In this document: piece by piece, positions 20,441 through 31,710 of the stretch
Layout: every line of letters begins with the position of its first letter
Position numbering within the stretch: position 1 is the first letter of the stretch
Assembly (NCBI GenBank): GCA_043228905.1
Contig: JBHGNT010000015.1
Coordinates: 14,942,001 to 15,006,000, forward strand
DNA length: 64,000 bases
Direction: 5' to 3'
DNA from: Azolla caroliniana
Taxonomy: Eukaryota > Polypodiophyta
Program-made: the position numbers and the translations under genes
The notes under the pieces: generated by a model
What the model saw: the letters and a program-made list of their open reading frames with translations, nothing else
Databases searched by the model: none
Told to the model about the DNA's origin: nothing

Positions 20441-22188
20441 GGGCAATTTGGTTGATCTTGTAATGCGCTTGTTGTTGGTGCCAGTTTTTTCTGATTTTAC
20501 ATTCTTCTTTATCTTAAAGCCTTTAGGTATCAGTTGACTAAGTGGCACTTCATCATCAGAGGCATCAGAGAAAGGCGTGGATGCACGAGCACCTTGTACT
20601 AGTGGCAAGCTTGAGAGAGCAACTGTGTTTTCTGCAACTGCAATGCTTGTACACACATCCACAAAGGTACTGTCGATAGAAAATTTATCACTCATCTCCT
20701 GAATGTGGATTGTTTTAGTACTCATGTTGTTGCTAGTATGCTCAGTCTCAGTACAATTAGGCTCATGTATGTGGGCTACAGTAATACTCTTGGCGAACTC
20801 TTGGCTGGTGATAGTCACCTCATTCTTAAGACCATTGTGCTCTCCTTCTTGGGTCAACTCCTCTTGTACGATGGTTGTCACCTCATTTTTAAGAGAACCG
20901 TGCTCCCCTTCTTGGGTGGTCTTTATTGCCTGGTCCTCATGGGTGATGCTAGTAGGCTCCCCTTCATTAGTAACGATGTTCTTTCCACAATCCTCATGGG
21001 ATTCTTTAGACACTACTAGCACATTCTCAGTACAATCAGGCTCCTCTTCAGTACTAGCGATGTTCTTTCCACACTCCTCATGGAAATCTTTAGACACTAC
21101 AGATACATTCTCAGTACAATCAGTCTTCTCTTCAGTACTTGCCATATTCTTTCCACACTCCTCATGGGCTTCTTTAGACAAATTGTTGTTTGTACATGCC
21201 AGCTGCTCTTCAAATATGAATGCTTCGTTTTTCTCACAGTCCTCATGTGTGGAAGATGGGCTTCCAGAGTCTGCCTCCGTGCAAAGGTTAATTCCAAAAT
21301 CTGACTCTGCACTTGTGCTCCATATAGTTCCCGATTCATTTGATTGCAATTGGGAATCAGACTGCTCTTGTAAACCTAAATAATGGGATTCCAAAGAATA
21401 TTAGTATCAACTCACATACTCAAAAGTTTGCAAACATACCAACAACAATGAACATAGGGTTAAGAGCCACATTTTTACCTATTGTTACATCGTCATACTG
21501 TACAGCCGTAAATACCCCATTGCAAGTGGTAGGCTGGGTCATCTTCTCCACAACATCTAAGTGCTCAACAGGGTTCTTATGATCTATAGAATGCACCAAA
21601 AGGAACACTATCATAGGGTTGTTATGATCTAAATCATTGTTTTCAAAAACTGGCTTTTGACATGTACCTGGTAGTGTGATAAATTCGTGTTCACGATCAG
21701 GTTTTGGACTTGTATCTCCCTCACCAAAGATCATTTCGTCATCAGCTAGTAACACAAGTACATGGTATTAGACAATGCATTAGGTTGACAACTCTCCGGA
21801 CAGGTGAGAACATATATGACTCACCATTGCATTCAACTTTGCCTTTCTTGCCCTTTCCATACAACATTCTTGCAACATTCCTCTTCTTAGTTGGCTCTAT
21901 TTCTAAAGAAATTAGGCATTCAACACTTTCTCAAATGAGAATTAAGATATGTTGGCAAAATTTGTGTTACCTGGATTGTTTTGATGTTGACCGGAGCTTG
22001 GGGAATTTGTTTGTAGAAGCATATGTTCCACTGCTTCAATGGCCCTTCTCATACATTCATCTTCATCATAAAAGTCATAGGTTATTGGTAATGATGGTCC
22101 CTGAACCTTGGAATGTTCAGCAGATACCGAGGGTTTAGGCACAGGGCTGGTTGTTCCATTACCTTCCCTGGTGTGGAGTTGCTTGACA
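20408..22188 (-). CDS. spliced gene, repeat-rich acidic protein of unknown function (4 exons seen)
   Basis: Four exons on the minus strand join in frame at GT-AG sites: 22188-21971, 21902-21825, 21745-21479 and 21375-20408, together about 508 codons. The first exon begins in mid-codon, so a further 5' exon is needed. The protein starts with a region containing FYDEDECMRRAIEAVEHML, then a basic patch (PTKKRN, GKGKKGK), then an acidic body. The last exon holds internal repeats: a 30-odd-residue unit with HEECGKNIASTEEE and DCTENVLVVSK (three to four copies) and TQEGEH(G/N)xLKNEV (two copies). The tail EVPLSQLIPKGFKIKKN, then a Lys/Arg-rich run, could target the nucleus. I do not recognise the family. 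It may be the 3' part of the RING-H2 gene upstream, but the splice phases I can find do not match. Confidence 0.6.
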
Positions 22189-22294
22189 CTACAACATTCA
22201 TTACAAGAAACCAAAAAACCTTCAAGGTTAGTACCGTGATATAAAATATACAATGTAGGTCACAAGAGCTGCATTACTAATTCATTAAGCTACA

Positions 22295-23230
22295 CCTAGT
22301 TCCCATATTACACAACTAGTACTAATCATGAACAATGTACTACTCAGTTCCCAATTTAAACAAGCAGTACTAATCATGAACAATGTACTACTAACTTAGT
22401 CAAATTACACAAGGAGTACTAATCATGAACAATGTACCACTCACTTAGTTGCCAAATTACACAAATAGTACTAATCATGAACAATATACTACTCACTTAG
22501 TTCCTAAATTACTGAACTAGTACTAATAAGGAACAGAAGTAGTACTAATAATGAACAATGTATTGCTCATTTAGTTCCCAATTTACACAAGTAGTACTAA
22601 TCATGCACAATGCACTACTCAGTTCCCAAATTACACAAGGAGTACTAATCCTGAACAATGTACTACTCACTTAGTTCCCAAATTACAAAACTAGTACTAA
22701 TCATGAGCAATGTACTACTCACTTAGTTCCCAATTTACAAAACTAGTACTAATCATGAGCAATGTACTACTCACTTAGTTCCCAATTTACAAAACTAGTA
22801 CTAATCATGAACAATGTACTACTCGCTAAGTACTAATCGTCATCAATGCAGTACAAGTATAGTGTGTACTAACACTAGTACTAGGCACGTTGTAATATAG
22901 ATTGGACTAACATCTAATCCAAGAAATGTAGATTGGATTTTAGTACTAACGTGGTATTTTGCACACAAGTAATACTAAATGTAATATGTGTTCTACACAC
23001 CTAATTACATAACTTGTACTAATTACACCAACAGTATTAATCTTGAACAGTATTAGTACTAAACGTGATATGTGTTTGACACACCTCATTTCCAAATTAC
23101 ACAAACTGTACTAATATTTAACAATTTACTATACACCTTGTTCCCAAATTACATAACTAGTACTAATTCCCAAGTTAGACAAACAATACTAACAATCAAC
23201 AGTGTACTACAAGTATAGTGTCTACTAAAC
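22295..23230. repeat. minisatellite of 45-60 bp units around agtactaatcatgaacaatg
   Basis: About 18-20 units carry agtactaatcatgaacaatg and tactactcacttagttccca. The best preserved lie at 22660-22820; later ones decay. The repeat lies between the RING-H2 exon and the acidic-protein exons, so probably in an intron. Confidence 0.85.
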
Positions 23231-23516
23231 TAGTAGTAGGAAAGTTGCAATATAGATTGGACAATGTTGTACTTGGTTCCCTTTTAGTACTAATTCTGGA
23301 AAATATCCCTTCAACTACACATACCAATTATATATTAAGAGTACTGCCAATACTAACCCACATAATTAGGGTTCCACATATTAGTTGTTAGAGATACACT
23401 AATACTAATCCATTGTTCTCCTAAATTTGAAGTATGAATTGTGGCGTACACTCATTCTAATCCAAATGTAAATTGACATCATATAATACAAACAATAGAA
23501 TTATAGAGCCACATAC
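23231..23516. other. AT-rich non-coding, decayed repeat edge
   Basis: Contains scattered gtactaat remnants and no gene. Confidence 0.6.
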
Positions 23517-24690
23517 CGTACGGGTGTACTTTTAAACCCCGAGCATAGTACCACTCAGCCGCAATTGTAGTTTTACAATCCATACATGTATTCTCTTTCT
23601 CAAAATGATACTTAGCACATAGCACATGATATGTGTGCAAGCACGGTGTAATCACAACATCCATAGCCTCCAACTGGAATCCGAGGCCACAAAATATACA
23701 CCTGGCAGATTGCAAACATGAGTTATAATATATTAGCTAATATGATATTTATACCACAGAAGTAGAAATAAATAACTTTTAAAGCCAATACCGTGATATA
23801 GCTATACTAGTAATGGTACTTTCCATACCACTTGGGTGCTCAAATACAGATGGACACAAAGTTGCAAAACCTTTTTGTTTTAAATCCTGCATCAAGCACG
23901 CAAGGTTCTCGGAATGCAACTTTAAAGCTGACAACTTATTATCTATTTCGGAATGTGCATTCCTGCAAGTATCAAGGTCTCTCATCTGTGAACCTAATTG
24001 AGTGCCCATATTGTTTAGCTCTTTCTTCAACTCCTCTTTCAACACCTCACTTTCTGAATTTTGGATTGTTGATGCAATCCATTCATATGTAGTCTTTAAT
24101 GAAGAGAATTTCTTTTCTACCTGTATCTCAGCTGATTTAACTGCTTCCAAATCAACAAGTAGTGCTTGTATTCTTGAGCTCATAGAAGCTATGCAACTGG
24201 CCATCATCTGTTCATGCTTTTCAGTCATTGTGGCCCGTACCTTTGCAGATTGAACTTGGTGGACATGTGTTGTAGCCGGAATATCCACATGACAGGTTCC
24301 TGATGACTTCAAGCCAGTGTTGGTACTGGAGGACCCTTTATAATGTTCTGATCGGTGCCGATTAAAATCTTCCCAATCTATGTCGATGCCACCCTGAACT
24401 TCACATGCAAATGCACGTGCAAAAACAGTACCCACCTCATTGTTACAGATTTGATTTGTATCATAAACATGTTCATATCTCGTCTTCAATAAGTTCACAT
24501 ATTCCCTCTTAAATCGTCTTATGTGGAATCCTCGCCTTGTATCGGGATGCGCTGACCCCCAGGTTTTTATCAACCACTCTCTCAGCTCAGGAAAAACTTC
24601 AGGTCGTGCTCGAAGGAAATAACTCCATCCGAGAGGCATGTCTTGAATGATGGAGTGGTACATCTTTGTTCTCTGTGTTGATGAATTCAT
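23517..24690 (-). CDS. coiled-coil protein with C-terminal RING-H2 finger
   Basis: Two exons (24690-23792 and 23701-23517) join in frame across a GT-AG intron. The N-terminal 130 residues look like a globular domain (RARPEVFPELREWLIKTW, RRFKREYVNLLKTRYEHVYD, IDIDWEDFNRHRSEH). Residues about 165-285 are heptad-rich and likely a coiled coil. Exon 2 encodes CIFC, PCLHTYHVLC and CMDC, giving C-x2-C-x15-C-x-H-x2-H-x2-C-x10-C-x2-C, a complete RING-H2 signature; such fingers are usually ubiquitin-ligase E3 domains. An upstream ATG at about 24811 would add a Lys-rich leader but has an in-frame TAA. The protein continues past 23517 through a strong donor (GTATGT), so the 3' end is not defined. Family not recognised. 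Confidence 0.65.
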
Positions 24691-24849
24691 CACCCTTTCT
24701 CTTGTGGGTGTCTTCTTGCTTTATTTGATAGGTGTCATTTTTCCTTCCTTCACTGGTGTCTTCACTTTCTCTTTCATCAATGTCTTCTTTATGGGTGTCC
24801 TTCTCGTCATTGTCCTAGTCATCACTATTCTTGTTGAATGAATATGCAT

Positions 24850-25320
24850 GTACTAGAATAAAACTCATCAAATTACCATCAACACATAGCAAATCATCAC
24901 ATTGCATGTACAAGCCATGTCAAACACACAAAAACCCTAAATAGTCGTATGAAAACTCATCCATGTCTAACACATACAAATTAAAAACAGACAGGAAACA
25001 CAGAGAAAACGAAAACATACCAACAAAACGAAAACATAGCAACTCATAGCCAACTCCATCTAAGTTGCATGTACAAACCATGTCAAACACACAACCAACC
25101 TAAACAGTCGGAAGACAACTCATCCAGGTCAAACACATGCAAATTAAAAACAGACAGACAGGAAACACAAAGAAAATGAAAAAATACCAGTTGGGCATGC
25201 AACACATAGACTATGAATAATGAAAACCTAAAAATTCCCACACATACAAATTAAAAACAGACGGACAAGAAACACAGAGAAAACGAAAACATACCAATTG
25301 GGCATGCATCACAGAGAATA
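24850..25320. repeat. imperfect direct repeats in probable 5' intron or UTR
   Basis: The phrase caaattaaaaacagac followed by ggaaacacagagaaaacg occurs near 24979, 25140 and 25248, and tgcatgtacaa-ccatgtc occurs near 24905 and 25068. No coding sense is seen. Confidence 0.65.
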
Positions 25321-25589
25321 CCTGGAGGTCGTACAAGCTGCACATGGATTGATGGGTCGAAGGCAGATGGAGCCAAGGTCAAGGCAGAGGTACCACACCT
25401 TGGGAGCACACCAAGCCTTCAAAATCACCTATATACAAGAGGTTGTTGACGAGGCTGCTGCAGAGGAGACAAATGAGTATACACAAGCCTAAGAAAATCA
25501 ACAACAAGAACATCAATCTGGGGAAACAAAAATCTTTGCATATACAGAGAAAGAGATCAAACCTGGCACAGAGGGGAACACAACAACTA

Positions 25590-25790
25590 CGCGGGGAAAC
25601 AGAGAATCGAAGGTGGAGTGAGAGAGAGAAACATAAAGAAAGAAAGAAACAGAGATTCAAAGGTGGAGTGAGAGAGAGAAAGAGAGGGATAGATAATAGA
25701 TATGTGTTGTCTTTCTAACTTTCTGCCACTGTCTGTCTGACAACTTCGAGACAAAAGAGAGAGAGAAAGAGAGAGAGAGACTGAGACTGA
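25590..25790 (-). repeat. CT-rich microsatellite, probable 5' UTR
   Basis: On the minus strand this is mostly TCTCTC/TTTCTT runs, typical of plant 5' leaders, and lies upstream of the RING-H2 gene. Confidence 0.55.
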
Positions 25791-25890
25791 CCAACTATCA
25801 CATTCGAAACCTTCTCCAAGTGTGCTTTCATACAACTCTACCTAGGAGAATGAAGTTACAATTAATGTATTAAATACGGCCTTGGGACAT

Positions 25891-25935
25891 TTCGAGTGTG
25901 ACGTATAATATCTTTGTACATTCGAGTGTGACGTA
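25891..25935 (-). promoter_or_regulatory. paired TACGTCACACTCGAA elements
   Basis: The 15-bp sequence ttcgagtgtgacgta occurs twice, 30 bp apart, at 25891 and 25921. On the minus strand each holds TACGTCA, a bZIP/TGA-type core, just upstream of the CT-rich leader. Role as promoter elements of the RING-H2 gene is inferred from position. Confidence 0.4.
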
Positions 25936-26080
25936 ATGAAATTGTTATTTGAAATTGAACACCATTCAATAAATGATAATTGTTTTATTTTCAATTTTTA
26001 ATGTTTATTTTCTTCCTGGATTTAGTACTAAATTTTTGGCCAAAAGTTGGTACACCATAGCATGCTTCGACCCCATTAAC

Positions 26081-26113
26081 TATGTGTCATAGAATCATAT
26101 TCTATGACACATA
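26081..26113. repeat. perfect hairpin, 15-bp arms, 3-nt loop
   Basis: tatgtgtcatagaat, loop cat, then the exact reverse complement. Confidence 0.85.
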
Positions 26114-26117
26114 ACTA

Positions 26118-26429
26118 ATGAGTTGCATATTCCCCATGACTATGAGTCTTCACATTCCCCAAGAGAGAGTGGTTGTTGTAGTTAGTTAATGAAGAGAGAG
26201 GGTGACTATATATAAAGCACCCTTCTCCTACTTCATACTAAGTTGGTTGTGACTCCTTGTTATGCTACATTTTGTAAATCTTATTCTACTTGTGCAATAT
26301 ACACCTTCTTGAGTATTCTATTTTCCTCTCATTTATCTATCTTGAGTTCTCTTTTCTGTCCTCTCTTTTTCTCTCACACATATACACACATAACACACAT
26401 CTATTCTGCTGCACAAGAATAACCATTGA
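26118..26429 (+). other. promoter- or LTR-like segment before a gypsy fragment
   Basis: A TATA box (ctatatataaagc, about 26207-26219) is followed by a CT-rich leader and (CA)n-like runs. It runs directly into gypsy RNase H coding sequence, so it may be an LTR remnant. Its ends are not clear. Confidence 0.35.
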
Positions 26430-26886
26430 TTCTTTACAGATTGAAACATATTGTCTTCTGATACTCGGGATGATGCGATGTTGCACGATATCGGATGTGG
26501 CTATGCTTAGATGGTTTGCATATGTAAAGTCATTTAATCCGGAGGTTCGACACATCTTGGGAAAAGACAACCCGGTAGTGGATATGTTATCAATGGCCTG
26601 GTTTGAAGATGACATAGTCAAATCAGATAATGAAGAATTTTCCGAAAACTACATTTCTTCGGAGCACATATGCCGGGTGAACGTGATTCGGGAGTTCCGG
26701 GAAGACAAATACGAGGGAGAAAGCTTACTGATTGGGGAAGTGCTACAAGAAATCGAGGAATCATCAGACAATAAAGAAAAGAGAACTGAGATCCGAAGGA
26801 AGAAACGGGAAGTCTGGAAGTTCTTCTTGAACAATAGATTAATTTGGAGAGAGCTGAAAAGACCGGATGGTATACTTCCGTGTTAA
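26430..26886 (+). pseudogene. gypsy RNase H fragment with C-terminal linker
   Basis: An open frame reads RMMRCCTI-like (here GMMRCCTISDVAMLRW), FNPEVRHILGKDN and SEHICRVNVI, closely matching RNase H of the gypsy element at 6.1-6.5 kb. It then extends with KKREVWKFFLNNRLIWREL, the linker to integrase that the left copy seems to have lost. The catalytic N-terminal part and all of integrase are absent. A related gypsy copy once lay here in plus orientation. Confidence 0.75.
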
Positions 26887-26927
26887 TGGTTTGGAATCTT
26901 ACCATTATATTAACACATCATGAGTGT

Positions 26928-27470
26928 TAGAAAAGTAGATGTCCCACATACAAACGTAATTCCACGCATATTTTTAAGGATAAAACTTTAGTTAGAAGAA
27001 AAATGCATGATAAAAAAAAAGAAAAGCTACACGTGCAAATCTAGGGTGCATGAACACTATAGTCGAAAAAAAAAATGCATGAGCTTACAAAAAGCATGTT
27101 AGAGAAAGCATATAGATAGAAAAACCATGGATTGCTAAGATTCTCTCATCACTATATAAGGATGGGGAGCAAATTGTAATAAGGTTCTTGATTCTTGGGT
27201 TTTTTATTACAATCAAAATATTGATTTATATAATACTTGTGAGATTGACAAGTTTTGATCTCTTTTCTCTATCTACTCTAATTTATTATAAACTATATTA
27301 ATTCATGGGATTCACGTCAAACTAATTCACTATATTCGTGGGCTTCACGAATTTTTATCTCTCTTTCTTACAATATACACATATTCTTATTAGCCTTAAA
27401 ACTCTACTCGTCCTAGGCCATAACCTCAGCGGTTTCCACCTGACTCATGGAACAATCTAGCGTTGTCGTG
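26928..27470 (+). repeat. gypsy LTR remnant (approximate)
   Basis: Starts near tgttagaaaagtag, has CACTATATAAGG at about 27152 as TATA box, and its end (CTCAGCGGTTTCCACC) resembles the minus-strand LTR end at about 10.22 kb. Confidence 0.5.
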
Positions 27471-27969
27471 AAGATTTTCGGCGATAGTGTGAAACTTGTA
27501 AGGAATATACAAAATCGAGCGTGGTTCTTCTCACAAAATATAAAACAATAATAGTAAAGATATTATCTTAAATAAGTTTAATATCTTCATACAAAAAGAT
27601 AGAGGTCTTCAAGAGCTTCTGAATGTGCTTTACTACGTAGGAAACAGACATCTAAGTGTCAAGTTATGTAGGTATGAAGTTTACAAAGAAGAAGAGAAAA
27701 ATATGTGATATCCCACATAGACAGGACAAATAAGGAACCCACCATATATAAGGCAAAGAAAAAGCTATTGTCTTTGTGTCTATGTGTGGGGCATAGAAAG
27801 GTTAAGTTGTATGACTTAACGAATGGAAGTAGCCAAATGCATATAACTATGTGTTTTGGACGAATCCGACAACGATGTCCAACGACGACATCCGACGACA
27901 GCAACTGTGACCGACGGAGCCGACGAGACAACGACCGGAGGAAGGAATGGCTTGTAAAAAAACATTAAT
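27471..27969. other. unassigned sequence, possible LTR piece
   Basis: tgtgatatcccacatagaca at 27695 followed by accatatataaggc at 27742 is the arrangement of a short plant LTR U3. The rest is CGAC-rich near 27870-27930. No gene is supported. Confidence 0.35.
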
Positions 27970-28105
27970 AATAAAAAACATATGTGTGTGTGTGTGTGCG
28001 CACGCGTGTGTATTCAAAAGGAGTGCAAGTGAAGATTTGATCCTTGCACCTCCACATTAAGAGTCTATAGACTTCACTAGGCTATGTCATTTCTTTAGAA
28101 ATATT
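27970..28105 (-). other. tRNA-like SINE head with (AC)n and AT tail
   Basis: On the minus strand ATAGCCTAGTGAAG resembles an A box and GGATCAAATC a decayed B box, followed downstream by an (AC)n run and an AT-rich end. Layout is like the head at 10661-10731, including GTGGAGGT just before the B box. Confidence 0.4.
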
Positions 28106-28410
28106 TTTTCTATCATTATAGTTTTAGATGTAAATTCTCATATTAGAGCTTAATTGAGTGAGATGTACATGCATCACATGCATTCCATGTATGCCTTGTA
28201 CTCACATGCATCATATGCATGGGAGCATCTATAAAAGGATAGATGGGAAAAAGATCAAGGATGTTTGTTTGGGGATTCAAGAATTTAAGAAGAAGAAAAA
28301 TTCGTCCTCCAATTGATGATCTATCTTGTCTCTCAAATCTAAAGCTAAAAATTTGATCTTATTTCTCTCACTCTCTATCTCTCTTTCGCCATCTCAATTT
28401 CTCTCCCTCA
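28106..28410 (+). other. LTR-like unassigned segment
   Basis: catgcat repeats, then catctataaaagg (TATA box) and a CT-rich tail ending at the block boundary. No coding region. Confidence 0.35.
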
Positions 28411-29190
28411 AACTATCTTAAACCCTTTCTTGCTAAAGCTAGTGGGTGCTACGAGTCCTTTTGGTCCAGAACCCCGGCGGTTCCGCCTCATGATGCGCAC
28501 ATAGAGATGAATCCTAACGACAACGTCGAAAGGCACGACACCGATCTAATTCTTCATTCCGGACTGCAATCCGGATCCGGTTGAGGTTGTTCGCTCAACA
28601 CTCCCCCTCAAGCTAAACTTGACGTCTAATCTTTGTGTCATTGTTTGTGTCTGTCGGTCGTAGCGTCTAGCTCGACCTGGCGTCTTTCTAGCTGGGTCGC
28701 ACTCCTTGTCTGGTTCGGTTCTTCTTCTAGTGACCTATTGGATTCCGCGCTCAACCTTTTTGGTCAGCTTGTCTTCTCATAAGGCCCTTCTCGACTCCTT
28801 CGTTGTTTTTACTTTGGTGGTCCTCGACCCGTGTATCCCTCCGTGTCGGGGTCGACTTCCGCTGCCTCCTCGTTTGTTTGGCCTTCTATTGATTCGGCTC
28901 CTCCGAATCGACTGCATCTGATTCATTCTAACTCTTCTCCGAATTGACAATCTCCAATTCGTCTTCAAGCTTCAGGCCCTTCACCACGTTGGACCATGTC
29001 CGCGTCTTGGCCTTCTCCTTCCCGTCAGCTCGGTTCTTCTTGACTCTACCGCCGTCGCCGCTTGTTCCAACTTGTTCGGATTTGCTGATATCTCTAGTCA
29101 ACTCGACTTCCTTTTTCTTCTTGTCTCTTCTTGCTTCGGTTGATTCCGGCTTCGGCTCTCCGTTCCGGTGGCTCGCCCAACGTCCCTCCC
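28411..29190 (-). mobile_element. copia LTR and 3' coding remnant (block B)
   Basis: Here the LTR start is better kept than in block A: on minus, a polypurine tract CTTGAGGGGGAG is followed by TGTTGAGCGAACAACC. The charged tail frame lies at 29227-28928. Confidence 0.68.
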
Positions 29191-30715
29191 TAGTTGTAAA
29201 GAGCCTTAGTACGAAACTAACACACATCCTTCACTCCGTAGCAGTTAGCAATTTCCCATATACGAAACACTCCAATCAAGGTAGATTATGATCTATGCCA
29301 CAAAATAGATGGTATGATGAGGATTGTAGGAACTTACATAGACAACTTAGAATGTCGCAACACAGTGGTAGTATTACCTCAGTACAAGCTCGCAAAGAAA
29401 TGCGAAAGTTGACACGTCGTAAGAGATAACCATGGGAGGCATCCCAATATTGGGAACTCTAGCATATGCTCATGAGTAGCGATTGTGGCACTGCATGGAA
29501 GAGATTATGGGAACGAAGACCACAAACACCCATCGAAAATCCCAAAACATGCCACACATATACAGAGAGACTTTACCAAATCCCAAACCAACAACCCATT
29601 TCACTACCTTCTAAACCCAGACCTACCGTCGGGACAGTTTTCACGACCTCTATGGTCGCGAAGGTCAGAACGAAATTACAACATAGGAAGTCCATGGACC
29701 ACATCATATATGGGAGAGAGTGTCTAGCTCCCTTGCTAACTCTAATCTTTAATAGTGTGCCCTCGCGGACGGTTTTCCACCACAATGGACGATGAACATA
29801 GTGGCCTCCATACATAAAGGGGGGGGGACCCCATGGACCGAAATACATATAGGACCCTTATGATAGGTCATACCCGTGCTAAATTATATGGTGCAGTAAT
29901 AGAGGGAGAGCTTAGGGATTATATGCAGACCTTAAAGCTTCGCGTAGCTGAAAAGATTGGTTTTAGACGATCATATCTTCACACTTAAATGCTTAATTAA
30001 CCAGAGTAAGGCTCGCAAGAAGAAGTTATATTGTTGTTTTGTGGACTTCCGAAAAGCCTTTCACACAGTCCTTAGAGAGTCGTTGTTGGATAGGTTTAAA
30101 AGCTTGAGGATACCAGATGACATGGTTTGGGCCATCTATGTACTATATCAACAAGTGTTCGAGTGTGTTCAATGCCCAGGTGGCCTATCCAATTGTTTCA
30201 CTAGCACTATTGGTGTAAAACAAGGTTGCCCCCTATCTCCGACTGTTTTTGGGATCTATGTTGTTCGTAAGGGAGGCAACGGAGTAGCCTTTGAGGATAT
30301 GTAGGTTTGTATCTTGGTCTATGCAGATGACATAGTTTTGCTCTCTGAATCGGAGCAAGACCTACAAAGGCACCTTAATGCCTTAGATGACTTTTGCACA
30401 CAATGAGGATTGGCAGTGAATCTAGGCATAACTAAAGTCATTATATTCCACACATCGGCCCAAGTTAGAGCTAAGTGTCACCTAACTATCTACCATAGGC
30501 CAGCTGAGGTGGTTGGATCATAACTCTATCTCGAAGTCACTTTCAGTGACAACTGGAGTAAATTTTTGATGACACAAGCAGCGAAGGAAATACTTAGGAG
30601 AGGACATGCATCCCTCTCACTCCTCGAGAGACAATACCATCAAGCTTACTTTCAAAAGCCACAGACTAAAGGGTCTATGTCTCTTTGACTCATTAGGGAC
30701 GCTAATGTTTAATAT
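29191..30715 (+). pseudogene. LINE reverse transcriptase remnant (block B)
   Basis: Same protein as in block A. The palm is slightly better preserved: VDFRKAFHTV (30040), GVKQGCPLSP (30215) and YADDIVLL (30320). A stop at 30302 and others break it. It ends near 30705 and passes into the tRNA-Thr flank at the same point as block A. Confidence 0.8.
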
Positions 30716-30805
30716 ACCAAATTATTTGAACCTCAATTTGTTGGACTATCTTTTGTAAGTAGCAATATTCAAGACTTTTCTATGTGGTGTTTCTAATAAG
30801 AAGGT

Positions 30806-30876
30806 GGTTTCGTAGCTCAGTTAGTTAGGCCATCTGTTTAGTAAGCAGGTTTTGAATTCAACTCTCAATTAAAGCA
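30806..30876 (+). pseudogene. tRNA-Thr(AGT) pseudogene
   Basis: Same 3-base deletion and acceptor change as the copy at 14480, so it was copied with the block. Confidence 0.75.
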
Positions 30877-31190
30877 AGCCAAAGTCATGTTTTTCCCTCA
30901 TTTAATTTGACGTGTTTTTTTAATGTATGATATACCCATCGTATTTCAATCTTAAAATACAACTTGTTGTGAAATACTTAAAATAGAAGTTGTTGTCCTT
31001 ATTTGTGAATCCAATTTTGCTAAACCATTACGGTGTTATAATTAGTCGAGCTGGAACACTTCTATAGATCAATCGTTCTGCTTTAGGAACATAAATATAT
31101 TAGAAAACAATCATGATATTTTCATTTCATTTTTATGTAGTTCGTATTTATAGGTTCAAGTAGATGGTTGAATATCTAATCTTCACATCT

Positions 31191-31264
31191 CCCGCCAACG
31201 AAGGCTTGACCTGCTCATCTTATGGTTAATAGCCATACCCTCTAGCCATTGTGTCACTACAATT
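31191..31264 (-). pseudogene. tRNA-Asn-like pseudogene
   Basis: Counterpart of 14865-14938; anticodon loop reads ATT, arms broken. Confidence 0.55.
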
Positions 31265-31636
31265 TTTTAAGCTATAACACTTCTGTATATCAATTGATTT
31301 TTACATCCTCATGAAGTTTTTGCTGAGGATTTAGAGCAAGGTATACCCGTTTTTCTTATTTGCTGTGTGTATCTTGTTACCTAACTTCTAATGAAATACA
31401 TGCGATAACATAATTTGTATTCTCATCTTGCTTTAATAACATAGGTTTTTCTTATTTGGTGTGTGTAACTTGTTACCTAACTTCTAATGTAATACATGTG
31501 ATAACATGATTTTTTTCTCATCTTGCTATAATAACATATGTAGATTATAAAACAATCAACATATATTCATGTGGTTGTTTAGGTATTTAATATTAATAGG
31601 TTCAAGTACATGGATGAATATCTAAACTTCACATGT

Positions 31637-31710
31637 CGCTCAAGGAAGGGCTTGAACCTCCGACCATATGGTTAACAACAATACGTTCTAGATAATAGAG
31701 CTATTGAAGC
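31637..31710 (-). pseudogene. tRNA-Asn(GTT) pseudogene
   Basis: D arm and anticodon stem broken (gataatagagc). Confidence 0.75.

Larger units (their letters stand above)
28411..30715. mobile_element. composite block B: second copy of copia plus LINE remnant
   Basis: Colinear with 12104-14400, with the same start, the same copia/LINE join and most of the same lesions. Its left flank is different, which fixes the left boundary of the block at actatcttaaaccc. Confidence 0.8.

Noticed and set aside
20703-21383. 226-residue plus-strand open frame
   Set aside because: It lies opposite a minus-strand exon that splices in frame and has ordered peptide repeats.
22188-23517. Direct splice of the RING-H2 exon to the acidic-protein exon as one gene
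   Set aside because: The strong donor at 23517 leaves one base while the acceptor at 22188 needs two; a missing exon is possible, so the link is left open.
24943-24950. Telomere-like ccctaaa words (also 60187)
   Set aside because: Single occurrences without tandem repeats.
25298-25718. Small plus- and minus-strand frames in the GA/CT-rich region
   Set aside because: Low-complexity translation with no support from splice sites or motifs.
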